A stretch of 64,000 nucleotides of DNA from positions 60,289,468-60,353,467 of the forward strand of contig CM061233.1 in NCBI GenBank assembly GCA_030844895.1, read 5' to 3'. Shown piece after piece: positions 35,832 to 45,845 of this stretch (its first letter is position 1; each line of letters opens with the position of its first letter). The position numbers and the translations under genes are program-made. This DNA comes from Ambrosia x helenae. Its lineage: Eukaryota; Streptophyta; Magnoliopsida; Asterales; Asteraceae. The notes beneath the pieces are model-generated. The model did not search any database, was not told where the DNA came from, and saw only the letters and a list, made by a program, of their open reading frames with translations.

Positions 35832-37050
35832 GGATTAATCTTGAATATGGTGGAAGAGAGATGAAGAGAGAGAGAGAGAGAGGGAGTTGTTTATATAGGA
35901 GGGGGGAGAGAGAAAATTCAAATTAGGAAAGAGGGGGAAGGTAAAAATACTATTTTACCCTTATTAATTAAAATAATAGAGGGTGATGTGGAGCAATGTG
36001 GTCCACTAGTTAGGTTTCCGGGGGTTTTCTCGTTTTAGAGGGTTTCTCTTTTCCCTTTCCCCTATATATATATATATATATATATAAGGGCTTTTTATGT
36101 ATTAAAATTTTGGGGAAAATTTTGCGATGTTACAACATTGGCCATTCACCAAAAATGAATCCATCCAAATCATCATTTTGAGAAGAGATTCAAGCTCCTA
36201 CAACCATGTTTGGTTAAGTTCCCCTTCACTTCCGGGTGAAGGATTGTAAGTTTCTAGAGTTATAATGTTGTTTTGATTGTGTATTTGTAAGGAACAAGTG
36301 TTGTACTCAACGAAGCATTGATATTAGGTTGAACTTTGTGTATGTTTATGTTGTGCTTGAGCCATGGGGATGAATTCCATCAATTAGCTTTTGATGTTGG
36401 GTTTGGACCTTGTGTATGTTTCTTGTATGCTTAAACCATAGAGATGAATCTTGCCAATTAAGTTTTGCCTCAACATTATCTTTAGACTTGTGAGATAAAT
36501 CCTATCACTTAAGTTGGGATGTTGGGTTAGACTCATTATATGACTAAAGGTTTTTGTATCCTTGCAAATTTATTTGTAATCGTGACATCATTTGTATGAA
36601 TTAATTGTTGTGCTTAATTGTCTTGGTATTGGGTTGGACTTATTGCATGTTTAGAGACCATTGTGTTTTTTTAAGCTCATATGATGAATTCTGCCAATTA
36701 TGCCTTAACTCGACATATAGGATTTGGTGAACTAGATAATGAAGCATACTTAGGGCCTACTAGCTATTTGATGCCTAAGTCTTGATTCTCTGTCCTAGCG
36801 ATTCTTACAAGTGAAATTGCAAATCTATCATAACTCTTGAATCCTAGTTACTTGCATATCCTAGCCCGGGAGTGAATGTTAGTTAGAAATTATTGTTACC
36901 TTAGTTATTAGTTAATTCCAATTTCTTTTTTAAAACAAACAACTAGTGTGACGCTAACCACATGCTCCTTGGATTCGATACCCTACTTACCCTAGCTACC
37001 TAGGTTATTTAGGTTTTGTATGACCCGTGACGACCGAGGTCATCACTAGC

Positions 37051-37173
37051 ATGCAAATATAAAAGATCACTAGCATCAAGTTTACTCACAAGTGTAACAA
37101 TATTATCACCCTGATTAACTAATGCACCACCACCACCAGCAGCAGCAGCAACAGGATCAGGAATATGATCCAT
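37051..37173 (-). pseudogene. gag: N-terminus of copia Gag, detached
   Basis: The minus strand from ATG 37173 reads MDHIPDPVAAAAGGGG, then LVNQGDNIVTLVSKLDASD and LLYLHA, continuing at 31515 after the inserted LTR. The Ala and Gly runs are GCT/GGT repeats. The segment 37174-37346 is the copia untranslated leader up to the next insertion. Confidence 0.85.
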
Positions 37174-37346
37174 ATTACACAACTAAACTCAAGTAATCAA
37201 ACAGATATACACAAATATCAACAAAGGAACCACACAACAGATATCAACAAATCAATCAAGAACACACACAACGACGAAGCCAATCCGGTGATCCAGATCG
37301 TTGGTTCGTCACTCTTGGGTGCCAATGCAGGTCCTGGAAAGGGAGC

Positions 37347-38820
37347 AGTGACAACCTGCACCCTTCACTTTTCATAAATGTACATAATTGGTTCCTCAAC
37401 TATTTCAAAATTTTCATTTTTAACCCTCATATTTTAATAGGACCAAAATTCGCAATTTAATAAAACTTATAATTTTTATAAGTAAAAGTATGCACGTTTT
37501 ATACTCACATCTACACCTGAGCACGTATGTTTTAGACCTTGATACTCAAAGCCCTTAATTTTCGGTCCTAAAACAACTTAGAAACCGAAGGAAAGAAGTC
37601 TAGAGCTTAAAATTGATTAAATTAGAAAAATTATTTTTTTTAGCCCTCACGGTCCGCTGAGGCAGTCAAACAGTCAAAGTCCCAGTCAAAGTCTCAGTCA
37701 AAGTCCTAGTCAAAGTCTCAGTCAAAATCCTAGTCAAAGTCCTAGTCAAATAGTCAATTCATCATAAAACCTTACTTTATTGTGTTGACCAATTTTAAAC
37801 CTTAATTGAATCCAAAACTAGTATAAAAACCCACCTATGACCCATTACACTTTGCACCTCTAAATCAATTGTTTCAATTCGATTAAACTCCCCCCTCATA
37901 CCTTTCTTCTAGAGTATATTACTTCTACATTTGAAGCTTTGATTATAAGCTCTTGTAATTGGCGAATTGGAAGCTTGATATTTTTTCCTATTCGGTTTCT
38001 TTTCTTCTAAATTGGACTAGTTTCGTTGTTGAACCTTTGGATTGCTCGCATTTTCATGCTCGCTTAGTCATCTAGTCATTTGGCGAAAGTGAGTATTTCC
38101 TATCCCCTTTTTGCTTTTATTCATTTTTGGGGTGTTACATGTACACTTATACAAATTACATATACAAGTTTACATTTTTACAATACAATTCTTGTACTAT
38201 GTGCATTTGCTTACAAACATGCTTTATGCTTAGACATTACATGTAGAATACATTTGTACTTAGTGAAATCATTAACCATGTACAAGCCGACCTTAATATT
38301 GGATAGCGCTATTGGATTGACAACCCGCCTAGGTTGATTCTCCCCCTTTTTCATCGGAGAATCCGTGGTCATTGTTAAGTTATTATCCATTTATTGGATA
38401 AGTACACCGCCGTTCATTTAGTACATTATATAGTCACAGGATTGATTTCGCTCATTTGTATGATACATAGCTTACATAAACGCACTGTAGTTTGCACTTG
38501 AATTGTATAACATTTTTCCAACTTACTATATGTATTAAATCTAGGAATGCTCACCAACATTTCTTATGTTGACAAAAACCTATTTTGTACATGTTTCTGG
38601 TGCAGTTTGATCTTAGTTCCATAGCATTGGATTTTAGTGCTTGCTTTTAATAAGTTATTTCAATTTCATGTTTCGTTCAGATTTTGTATTTTTCCCATTT
38701 CATTTATGTAAGACAATTTAAAATTATTCAATAATACATTTACATTTTAGTGCCATGTGCTTTTGAACAATCGTCACTACGTGACACCTCGATGATTCCG
38801 CCATCGGTTGGGGTGTTACA
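37347..38820 (+). repeat. 5' LTR of LARD-like element
   Basis: It starts GTGACAACCTGCACCCTTC (after one mutated base) and ends GGTTGGGGTGTTACA. A TATA box, GTATAAAAAC at 37821-37830, would drive the element's transcript. Tandem AGTCAAAGTCNC 12-mers lie at 37666-37755. The small frame at 38080-38337 occurs in both LTRs but has no protein-like features. Confidence 0.9.
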
Positions 38821-41800
38821 AATTGGTATCAGAGCCATGGTTATAGGGAATTAGGTTATTAGAATGCCTTTTAGCCTAGTCTATAACCAAGCTTACATTC
38901 ACGAGTCCTCTCGTGTTTATTTCTCTTTATCCTATTATTTTCTTTCAAGATATTTTCGCTATGATTCTTTCTCGTTATTCTTTCGGTGTGTTGTTTAAAG
39001 AAGAAGATACTCGTATTTCACAAACGAAACGATATCACCAAGTTAGGAGTGACATCCATACCTTGGTGATTAGTTTCACTCCTCTATGTGTTATTTATCT
39101 TAGGAATATATCTTTGAGATAGGAGTGACATCCACACCTCAAAGAGTATTTCTTTCAAAAAGGAACTTAACCACTAAGCTGGGAGTGATATCCTTAACTT
39201 AGTGGTTGGTTTCATTCCACAATCGTTTTCAATTTTGAAATACATCTTTGAGTTAGGAGTGAAATCCAAATCTCAAGGATCTATTTTTGCATCTCGTTTT
39301 TAATCTCGCTAAAGTTTTGGAATTCACTATTGACGGGGCACGTGCAATCTGGAAGGGTGAGCGCCTGTATCCTGAGTTTTCTGTCTAGGCCTGGTATTTC
39401 GTATAAATCCCAATCAGACGAGGGACCCGTATACCTACCTGGGAACTCTTGGGATGAGCATTCACTTATAGGCTAAAGTACGCCCCCACAAGTCACTTGG
39501 AAATTTCAAATACTTGAGTTGGTCAAAGTTTCCTATGGAAACAATTCCAATGTTTTATATCATTGATATTTATGTTTGTTTATCATTTGAAGATTCCATT
39601 TAATCACTTGATGTTTCATATGCCATTATTCATTGATCATTCGCTTTTGAATCCCTTATCATCATTACTAAAACTTTTGTTCGATATATTATCGCATTAA
39701 AGCTTACACTATTTTACTTATGCTCATGATTCTTACACTATAAGGTATTACTCGTTTTGCGTTAAAACATTTTTTCCCACGATTTAAGTTTTAAACTCTG
39801 TGTTTAACTTTGATCACATCCTGAGTTTAGGAATGTTGCGTCATCATACAGTTAAAAATGAACATGGTTTTTCCAAACTTATTATTTCATCCTGTTTTAT
39901 ACCTTCATGTTTACAAACTTACTTGATCGAAGTCACAGTATATCCTCATATACCTAATACTAATATTGCTGCACCCAGTCTCCTAAGCCATAGCCAACTA
40001 CCATTAGTTAGAACTTCTTAGTCGGACTAAACTCATACATAAATGCCTACCTACACGATACACACTAGTACACTACTCTCTAAAATGATTAATTTGACAA
40101 CTTATTCTATAAGTCTTTTCACAAAGCCTATTCGCCAAATTAGAACACACTTTTCATACACCTTGTGCCTTGAAACAAATAGCCCGCTATGTGTCCAAAG
40201 AGATGCCTTAACGATCCTGCAAATAAATGATCTTTCAATGTATAAATTTCGTAAAAGTTTGAAAATTTAAAAGGTTTCAAGTTTACCCAGTCTTAACGGG
40301 TAACACTTCGATTTTCTCAACATTTCATAACAATTAAAAATTTCCAACTTTTCAACCCACAAGTTAAAGAAATGTTTAAATACGAAAAATTTTATTTTCC
40401 AAAATTCGTCAAGGTATTTGGGATCATTCACAACCTTCACATCATTTTAAATCTTGGTCTTTTCAAACACATTAGATTTACACACACTTCATGAAATGGT
40501 TTCATCTTGCATTTTATAAACTTGCATTGCATATTTTACAAATCAAATGTAAATCTGCATGTTTTCATATAACGTATCCAATATATGTTTTCGGGAGGAA
40601 TTTGCAACTAATAATATACCTTATAACACTTTTCAAACTCGACTTCTCGTAAACACATGAAAATGTGTACCTACGAAATCTTTTCAAGTGAACCTGTTTT
40701 GAACTTAAAACATTCTTCGGTTTCCAAAAATTTATCCTCATACCAGTAGACTATACGTCTGTTCTGCGCACCTTCATTTACAGTAAATTTCATTATTTTT
40801 TTACACCATTCTATTTATAGTTACGTTCGTACATTATCTTATTATTTTTGTATTATTCTTTTGTTGGTAATTATTTTCACGCGTTATTCGCAACTATTCT
40901 CGCACTAGTATTAGTAGTTATTCTTACAACACTAGTTTTGAGCATTAATTTAACTCGTTTACTTTCATTTTGTGCAAATTGTGCGATTTACTCGATTTAC
41001 GTTATGCTATTCTTTCAATCGAAATTTTATGCTATACTTATATACTTACATGAACGCATATTTGGTAAGCATATTTTTTTTTTTTGTGAGCAAAACCCTG
41101 TCATACTTTACATTATTTTGTTCATCATCATGACCAACGAACATACTAATTGATAGCTCGTATGAGATCTAAGCCAGTTCCCATGTACGACTCGGTTCAG
41201 AGTATTCCTCTAACCCAAGGGGAACGGTGTAATCCTCAGAGTTTATCAATATGGTTGTTTAGAGCCCAATGATGTGAACAAAAATTACCGGTTAAGGGTG
41301 AACCCGAAAGGTGAAGAACCCCTAATCATGTCTTATACTTACACATTAATCTCATTACGGTTAAAAGGTGAACCTGAAAGGGGAAGAACCTCTAACCGCA
41401 TCTTATACTTGAGCAGTATCTACTACTTAACACATTTTGGTTGCACGCATTGTTTCTTGTATTACTTATGTTAGTGTTATGTAAAAGCATAGCACCCTAG
41501 TGTAAGGTAAATCGATGATTACGGTCCGGAACGCAATCATGGATTTACAGGTACATGGGGGTGGTGTGTGATTCTACTTAGGCTATTGGTAGACAATCAG
41601 TACGAGTCCAAAGTATCAGTAGTGTGGTGGGTTAGCTGCGGTACACCCTATATATAATCACGAACGATACTGCGGGAGCGGACTAGGAGTCTGACCAAGA
41701 ACCTACCCATTACTATCTCTTTATTAGATCGTTTACTAATAGCTAGCATTTTCGATAAGAATGTTCTTACACGAGCTTCAATTCGACTTCCTAGAGTCTT

Positions 41801-42184
41801 TCTCTGGACCATCCACACAGAAAACACAAACTTTCTATACTCTTACACTCTCTATTAGTCGAAATCCTGTTGCATGTCCTTAATAAAGTTCGGTCAGAAA
41901 CTTCTCTAAAGTAAGGGAAGCTACTATAACACTGCCCTGCCCTCACCAGTTACATACTTTTCCCAAACCTTACTCATTGTAAACTCTTAATTCTCTAACC
42001 TTGGGTCAAACTTTAAGGATTTTCAAACTCTTATTTTGGGTATTAAACAACTACTTCAAACTTTGTCAAATCATGGCTGATGCATTTCTTAAAATCTACT
42101 TGTTTTTTTACAAATGTCTTCTATTTCATGGAAACCTTCACTTGAAAGTAATTTCGGGACGAAATTTTCTAAAGTAGGGGAGAC
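38821..42184 (+). other. LARD internal region: PBS, repeats, PPT, no coding
   Basis: Primer-binding site TGGTATCAGAGCCA (38824-38837), three bases after the LTR. Four diverged copies of a unit of about 70 bases (AGTTAGGAGTGACATCCA, then CTTGGTGATTAGTTTCA) lie at 39040-39285. A two-copy repeat (GGTGAACCCGAAAGGTGAAG) is at 41288-41400. The polypurine tract AAAGTAGGGGAGAC is at 42171-42184. Segments 39434-39484 and 41507-41555 match the gypsy element at the window start. Frames in this region look random and carry no Pol motifs. Confidence 0.8.
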
Positions 42185-43657
42185 TGTGACAACCTGCACC
42201 CTTCACTTTTCATAAATGTACATAATTGGTTCCTCAACTATTTCAAAATTTTCATTTTTAACCCTCATATTTTAATAGGACCAAAATTCGCAATTTAATA
42301 AAACTTATAATTTTTATAAGTAAAAGTATGCACGTTTTATACTCACATCTACACCCGAGCACGTATGTTTTAGGCCTTGATACTCAAAGCCCTTAATTTT
42401 CGGTCCTAAAACAACTTAGAAACCGAAGGAAAGAAGTCTAGAGCTTAAAATTGATTAAATTAGAAAAATTATTTTTTTTAGCCCTCACGGTCCGCTGAGG
42501 CAGTCAAACAGTCAAAGTCCCAGTCAAAGTCTCAGTCAAAGTCCTAGTCAAAGTCTCAGTCAAAATCCTAGTCAAAGTCCTAGTCAAATAGTCAATTCAT
42601 CATAAAACCTTACTTTATTGTGTTGACCAATTTTAAACCTTAATTGAATCCAAAACTAGTATAAAAACTCACCTATGACCCATTACACTTTGCACCTCTA
42701 AATCAATTGTTTCAATTCGATTAAACTCCCCCCTCATACATTTCTTCTAGAGTATATTACTTCTACATTTGAAGCTTTGATTATAAGCTCTTGTAATTGG
42801 CGAATTGGAAGCTTGATATTTTTTCCTATTCGGTTTCTTTTCTTCTAAATTGGACTAGTTTCGTTGTTGAACCTTTGGATTGCTCGCATTTTCATGCTCG
42901 CTTAGTCATCTAGTCATTTGACGAAAGTGAGTATTTCCTATCCCCTTTTTGCTTTTATTCATTTTTGGGGTGTTACATGTACACTTATACAAATTACATA
43001 TACAAGTTTACATTTTTACAATACAATTCTTGTACTATGTGCATTTGCTTACAAACATGCTTTATGCTTAGACATTACATGTAGAATACATTTGTACTTA
43101 GTGAAATCATTAACCATGTACAAGCCGACCTTAACATTGGATAGCGCTATTGGATTGACAACCCGCCTAGGTTGATTCTCCCCCTTTTTCATCAGAGAAT
43201 CCGTGGTCATTGTTAAGTTATTATCCATTTATTGGATAAGTACACCGCCGTTCATTTAGTACATTATACAGTCACAGGATTGATTTCGCTCATTTGTATG
43301 ATACATAGCTTACATAAATGCACTGTAGTTTGCACTTGAATTGTATAACATTTTTCCAACTTACTATATGTATTAAATCTAGGAATGCTCACCAACATTT
43401 CTTATGTTGACAAAAACCTATTTTGTACATGTTTCAGGTGCAGTTTGATCTTAGTTCCATAGCATTGGATTTTAGTGCTTGCTTTTAATAAGTTATTTCA
43501 ATTTCATGTTTCGTTCAGATTTTGTATTTTTCCCATTTCATCTATGTAAGAAATTTAAAATTATTCAATAATATATTTACATTTTAGTACCATGTGCTTT
43601 TGAACAATCGTCACTACGTGACACCTCGATGATTCCGCCATCGGTTGGGGTGTTACA
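42185..43657 (+). repeat. 3' LTR of LARD-like element
   Basis: TGTGACAACCTGCACC to GGTTGGGGTGTTACA, near-identical to 37347-38820, directly after the polypurine tract and before the GGAGC duplication. Confidence 0.92.
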
Positions 43658-43662
43658 GGAGC

Positions 43663-44087
43663 CACCTAGACAATCCTTAGAGCTAAAACAGGGACTCAAT
43701 CCCTGGCAATCAACGCCTAAAAAAAACTCTATGAAAAACAAAATACAACAGAATCAGAACAATCTCACCGGTAGGGCCCAAGTTAGGGTTCGCCAAAAAA
43801 ACTCGTAGTACCACAACCTTCACTTAAGGTTGTAGTACTAGAGAGCAAGAAAATATGCTTCCAACGTCCAGCCACCAGATTCATCCTTCTTGAAGATTAA
43901 GAAACCCTAGATCTAATAAGCTATTACCACAATCCAATGTATGGTCTAGATCGAGACAGATCTATTCCAGTTAATCACCCAATCACGATCAATCTCAGAC
44001 CTACAGATCACAACGGTAGAACAGAAGACACAATCAAGAACAGACTACAGCGGAAGAACCAAGAATAAGAACTTGGCTCTGATACCA
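43663..44087 (-). other. Copia leader and primer-binding site
   Basis: The untranslated leader of the minus-strand copia element, cut from the rest by the LARD. It ends with the minus-strand primer-binding site TGGTATCAGAGCCAA (44073-44087), complementary to initiator tRNA-Met and directly adjoining the LTR. Confidence 0.85.
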
Positions 44088-44758
44088 TGTCAGAAACATG
44101 GAATCATAAACTATAAAACTTTTATTGATAATAATCCCAACCCTCAATGTTGAAACCCTTACAAGATTATCAGAAACTGATCTTCCTCACAAACTCTCAG
44201 AAATTTAAAACAATACAAAAAAGATTATGATACAGATAACCTCTATACAAGATCTAACAGAGAACCTATCAACAGATTCAGGATGAATCTGTTGATAACT
44301 CAAGAATAAAACCCTAATTTGAACGAGAGAATACAAAGTGAGAGAAAAAAATATTTTTGATCTAAAACTCTTATGAACACAAATGAAGAAGCACAAGGTT
44401 TTTATATGATGGCAGCTGCACATTCATCAAGATCATCCAACGACCAATAATATCTCTCGTCTACTTAAATCAATGGTGGTCAATTCGTTGTGTTATTTCA
44501 CACGGATTGCCACATAGGACAACTGGACGGATCATAAGAACTGGGCCTGCACCAATTCGGGCCTTCACCATTCAACCAGCAACTTGGACTCAGCATCTCT
44601 TTATCTCTTGGGCTCAGCAACAAACCGAACTCTTGGACATGGATAGAATAACACCTGTAACACATCTTATGCAAAATGATGAAAACATAATATATGTAGG
44701 AAATAAAATGAACAAGATTAAAAATATAAATTGTTATTATTATTATATATTTTTAACA
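44088..44758 (-). repeat. 5' LTR of nested copia element
   Basis: Partner of 26599-27280, with intact TG...CA ends and adjoining the CCACC duplication at 44759-44763. Small frames within it are not genes. Confidence 0.9.
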
Positions 44759-44763
44759 CCACC

Positions 44764-45211
44764 ATTTTTATCCATTTTCTTCTCCTTTTTCCCTTAAAGA
44801 TTCAGTATTTGATCATTCAGAATGCCCTAACAAATAAAGACATAGTATGTGCAAAAATTATTTTATTTCTCGAAACCGCATTGGCCGATAGTTGGAGCTA
44901 CGTTTTTTAAGATCTAAGAGAAGATGGAACTAGTATCTCAAGGACATTGCACAACCCTTGCCAAGATAACCCCCTATGACAAGTAAAATTAGAGTAGTTC
45001 CAACGCTTTGGACCGCGTTCATGTTCTCCCATGTGCATAATAGTAGCCGCATCGTAGTGCTAGCATTGTATTGAAAAGGAGGCCTAATTCCATCGGTTAA
45101 CTCACGTTCAAGATCAATGTCCGAGACTCGGAATCACTTGTATTTTTCTTCTACCCGCAATAAAAAGATTGTACGGTACAAAACAAAAGCACGAAGCAAA
45201 GCAAAGCAAAA
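44764..45211. other. Spacer, no gene seen
   Basis: Unique-looking sequence between the copia element and the LINE, with no protein-like frame. A short AAAGCAAAGC repeat lies at 45186-45212. Confidence 0.5.
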
Positions 45212-45226
45212 GCAATATTCACTATA

Positions 45227-45591
45227 TTTTTTTTTCTTTGAACGGCCAACAAAACTTTTATTCCATCACACTAGCAAGACGATAGCAAAATAAGTATCCG
45301 GGTACATTATCTCAACAAACAACCCGAACGTATTACAACAAGTACAAAACACATGAACTATCCCATCTTGGTCATATCAAACTTGCGCCATGAATCCCAA
45401 GTTAAGTATGCCATTTTTGCCCGGTTTTTAACCCATAGAAAGCTCACAATCTTGATCTCTTCCGCAACCTTCTGCATCGACGCTTGTTTATGACAGAATA
45501 CCACTTTGTTTCTGTACTTCCAAACGCTCAATATAACCGTTAATACCACCGCGTAAAGGGCTTTCCAAACGCTCCAATAACCTTTTTTGCG
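45227..45591 (-). mobile_element. LINE (L1-type), 5'-truncated, 3' end only
   Basis: The minus strand encodes the last about 80 residues of a LINE ORF2: GYWSVWKALYAVVLTVIL, VWKYRNKVVF, FLWVKNRAKM and the WDSWRKFD end, stop at about 45355. It finishes in a short A tract (T run at 45227-45236). A 15-base target duplication, GCAATATTCACTATA (45212-45226) and GCAATATTCGCTGTA (45592-45606), has two mismatches. Target-primed integration with 5' truncation explains all of this. It lies about 250 bases upstream of the next gene's start codon. Confidence 0.88.
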
Positions 45592-45736
45592 GCAATATTC
45601 GCTGTATACACTTTCCTTGGCTAAGAAGCAAAAGCGTATACACGTGTACGCCTCAGATCAACGCTAACATAAATTCCTTATATCATATAATATCACAACA
45701 ATATCATTTCTCTCATTTTCATAACCATAACCATAA

Positions 45737-45744
45737 TATATAAA
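45737..45744 (+). promoter_or_regulatory. TATA box candidate of CYPRO4-like gene
   Basis: TATATAAA about 105 bases before the start codon, followed by a C/A-rich leader with CAACAACAA next to the ATG (CAACCATGG context). The LINE sits about 145 bases further upstream. Confidence 0.5.
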
Positions 45745-45845
45745 CAAATCATCTTTATCCACTCTCATCTTTTATAAAATTTCCTATCATTTTCCGGTTA
45801 AACGGAAAACACAATCCACGATCATCATCAACAACAACAACAACC

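Larger units (their letters stand above)
33323..36062. mobile_element. Gene-capturing TIR element (Pack-TYPE)
   Basis: The ends are GGGGGTGGTTAAAATAAAAA and, on the other strand, GGGGAAAGGGAAAAGAGAAA: imperfect TIRs, 16 of 23 matching, each facing a TA repeat. The TA repeat at both sides (33293-33322 and 36063-36086) hides the target duplication, so the superfamily is unresolved. The 2.74 kb interior holds no transposase but a promoter-proximal piece of a casein-kinase-I-like gene, repeated blocks at 34138-34830, a duplicated block at 34999-35054 and 35098-35152, and a GGT/GGC tract. Capture of host exons by a transposase-less TIR element is the Pack-MULE pattern. Confidence 0.65.
32099..36134 (-). 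repeat. Solo LTR, Ty3/gypsy, inside the Athila-like LTR
   Basis: On the minus strand it starts TGTAACATCGCAAAATTTTC at 36134 and ends GGTTGGGGTGTTACA at 32099. The target duplication ACATT is at 32094-32098 and 36135-36139. A TATA region (ACTAGTATAAAAACC on the minus strand near 32990) and TTTGACTAAGAC repeats match those in the LTRs of 37347-43657, so it is the same broad family in the other orientation. It is 1.3 kb once the TIR element at 33323-36062 is removed. Confidence 0.88.
31516..37045 (+). repeat. Solo LTR, Athila-like Ty3/gypsy, inserted in copia gag
   Basis: It begins TGATGCGTTGGTG and ends GACCGAGGTCATCA, the same start and end pattern as the LTR at 54786-56026, and the stretch before its end (CTCCTTGGATTCGATACCCTAC) is also shared. 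The target duplication CTAGC is at 31511-31515 and 37046-37050. No primer-binding site follows, so it is a solo LTR. About 1.5 kb remain after removing the inner insertion (32099-36134 plus one duplication). The copia Gag frame runs straight across the empty site (LLYLHAS then DSTNLTIVN), which confirms the boundaries. Confidence 0.88.
37347..43657 (+). mobile_element. Non-coding Ty3/gypsy-type LTR element (LARD-like)
   Basis: It has two LTRs of 1474 and 1473 bases, a tRNA-Met primer-binding site, a polypurine tract and the target duplication GGAGC (37342-37346 and 43658-43662), inserted in the copia leader. The internal 3.36 kb has no Gag or Pol sequence on either strand, so the element must have used proteins of an autonomous relative. 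The LTRs differ by about 15 bases by eye, about 1 percent: it is much younger than its copia host. The first base of the 5' LTR is A where the 3' LTR has T. Confidence 0.9.
26599..44758 (-). mobile_element. Ty1/copia retrotransposon split by nested insertions
   Basis: The two LTRs (26599-27280 and 44088-44758) face the same way and flank a minus-strand gag-pol, with the primer-binding site next to the right LTR and the polypurine tract next to the left. The target duplication CCACC is at 26594-26598 and 44759-44763. The 18 kb span comes from two independent insertions, at 31516-37045 and 37347-43657; without them the element is about 6.3 kb. The LTRs differ by roughly two dozen substitutions by eye, about 4 percent, so it is the oldest layer. 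It is no longer coding-competent. Confidence 0.9.

Noticed and set aside
38080..38337. 85-residue hydrophobic frame found twice (also 42918-43175)
   Set aside because: It occurs in both copies of the LTR simply because the LTRs are near-identical; no start context, motif or conservation signal beyond that.
39040..39285. CRISPR-like array
   Set aside because: Units are diverged, spacers are not unique, and the site is inside a plant retrotransposon; it is a tandem repeat.
39800..41474. Several 65-100 residue plus-strand frames
   Set aside because: They are in the LARD interior; composition is AT-driven and no Gag or Pol motif appears in any frame.
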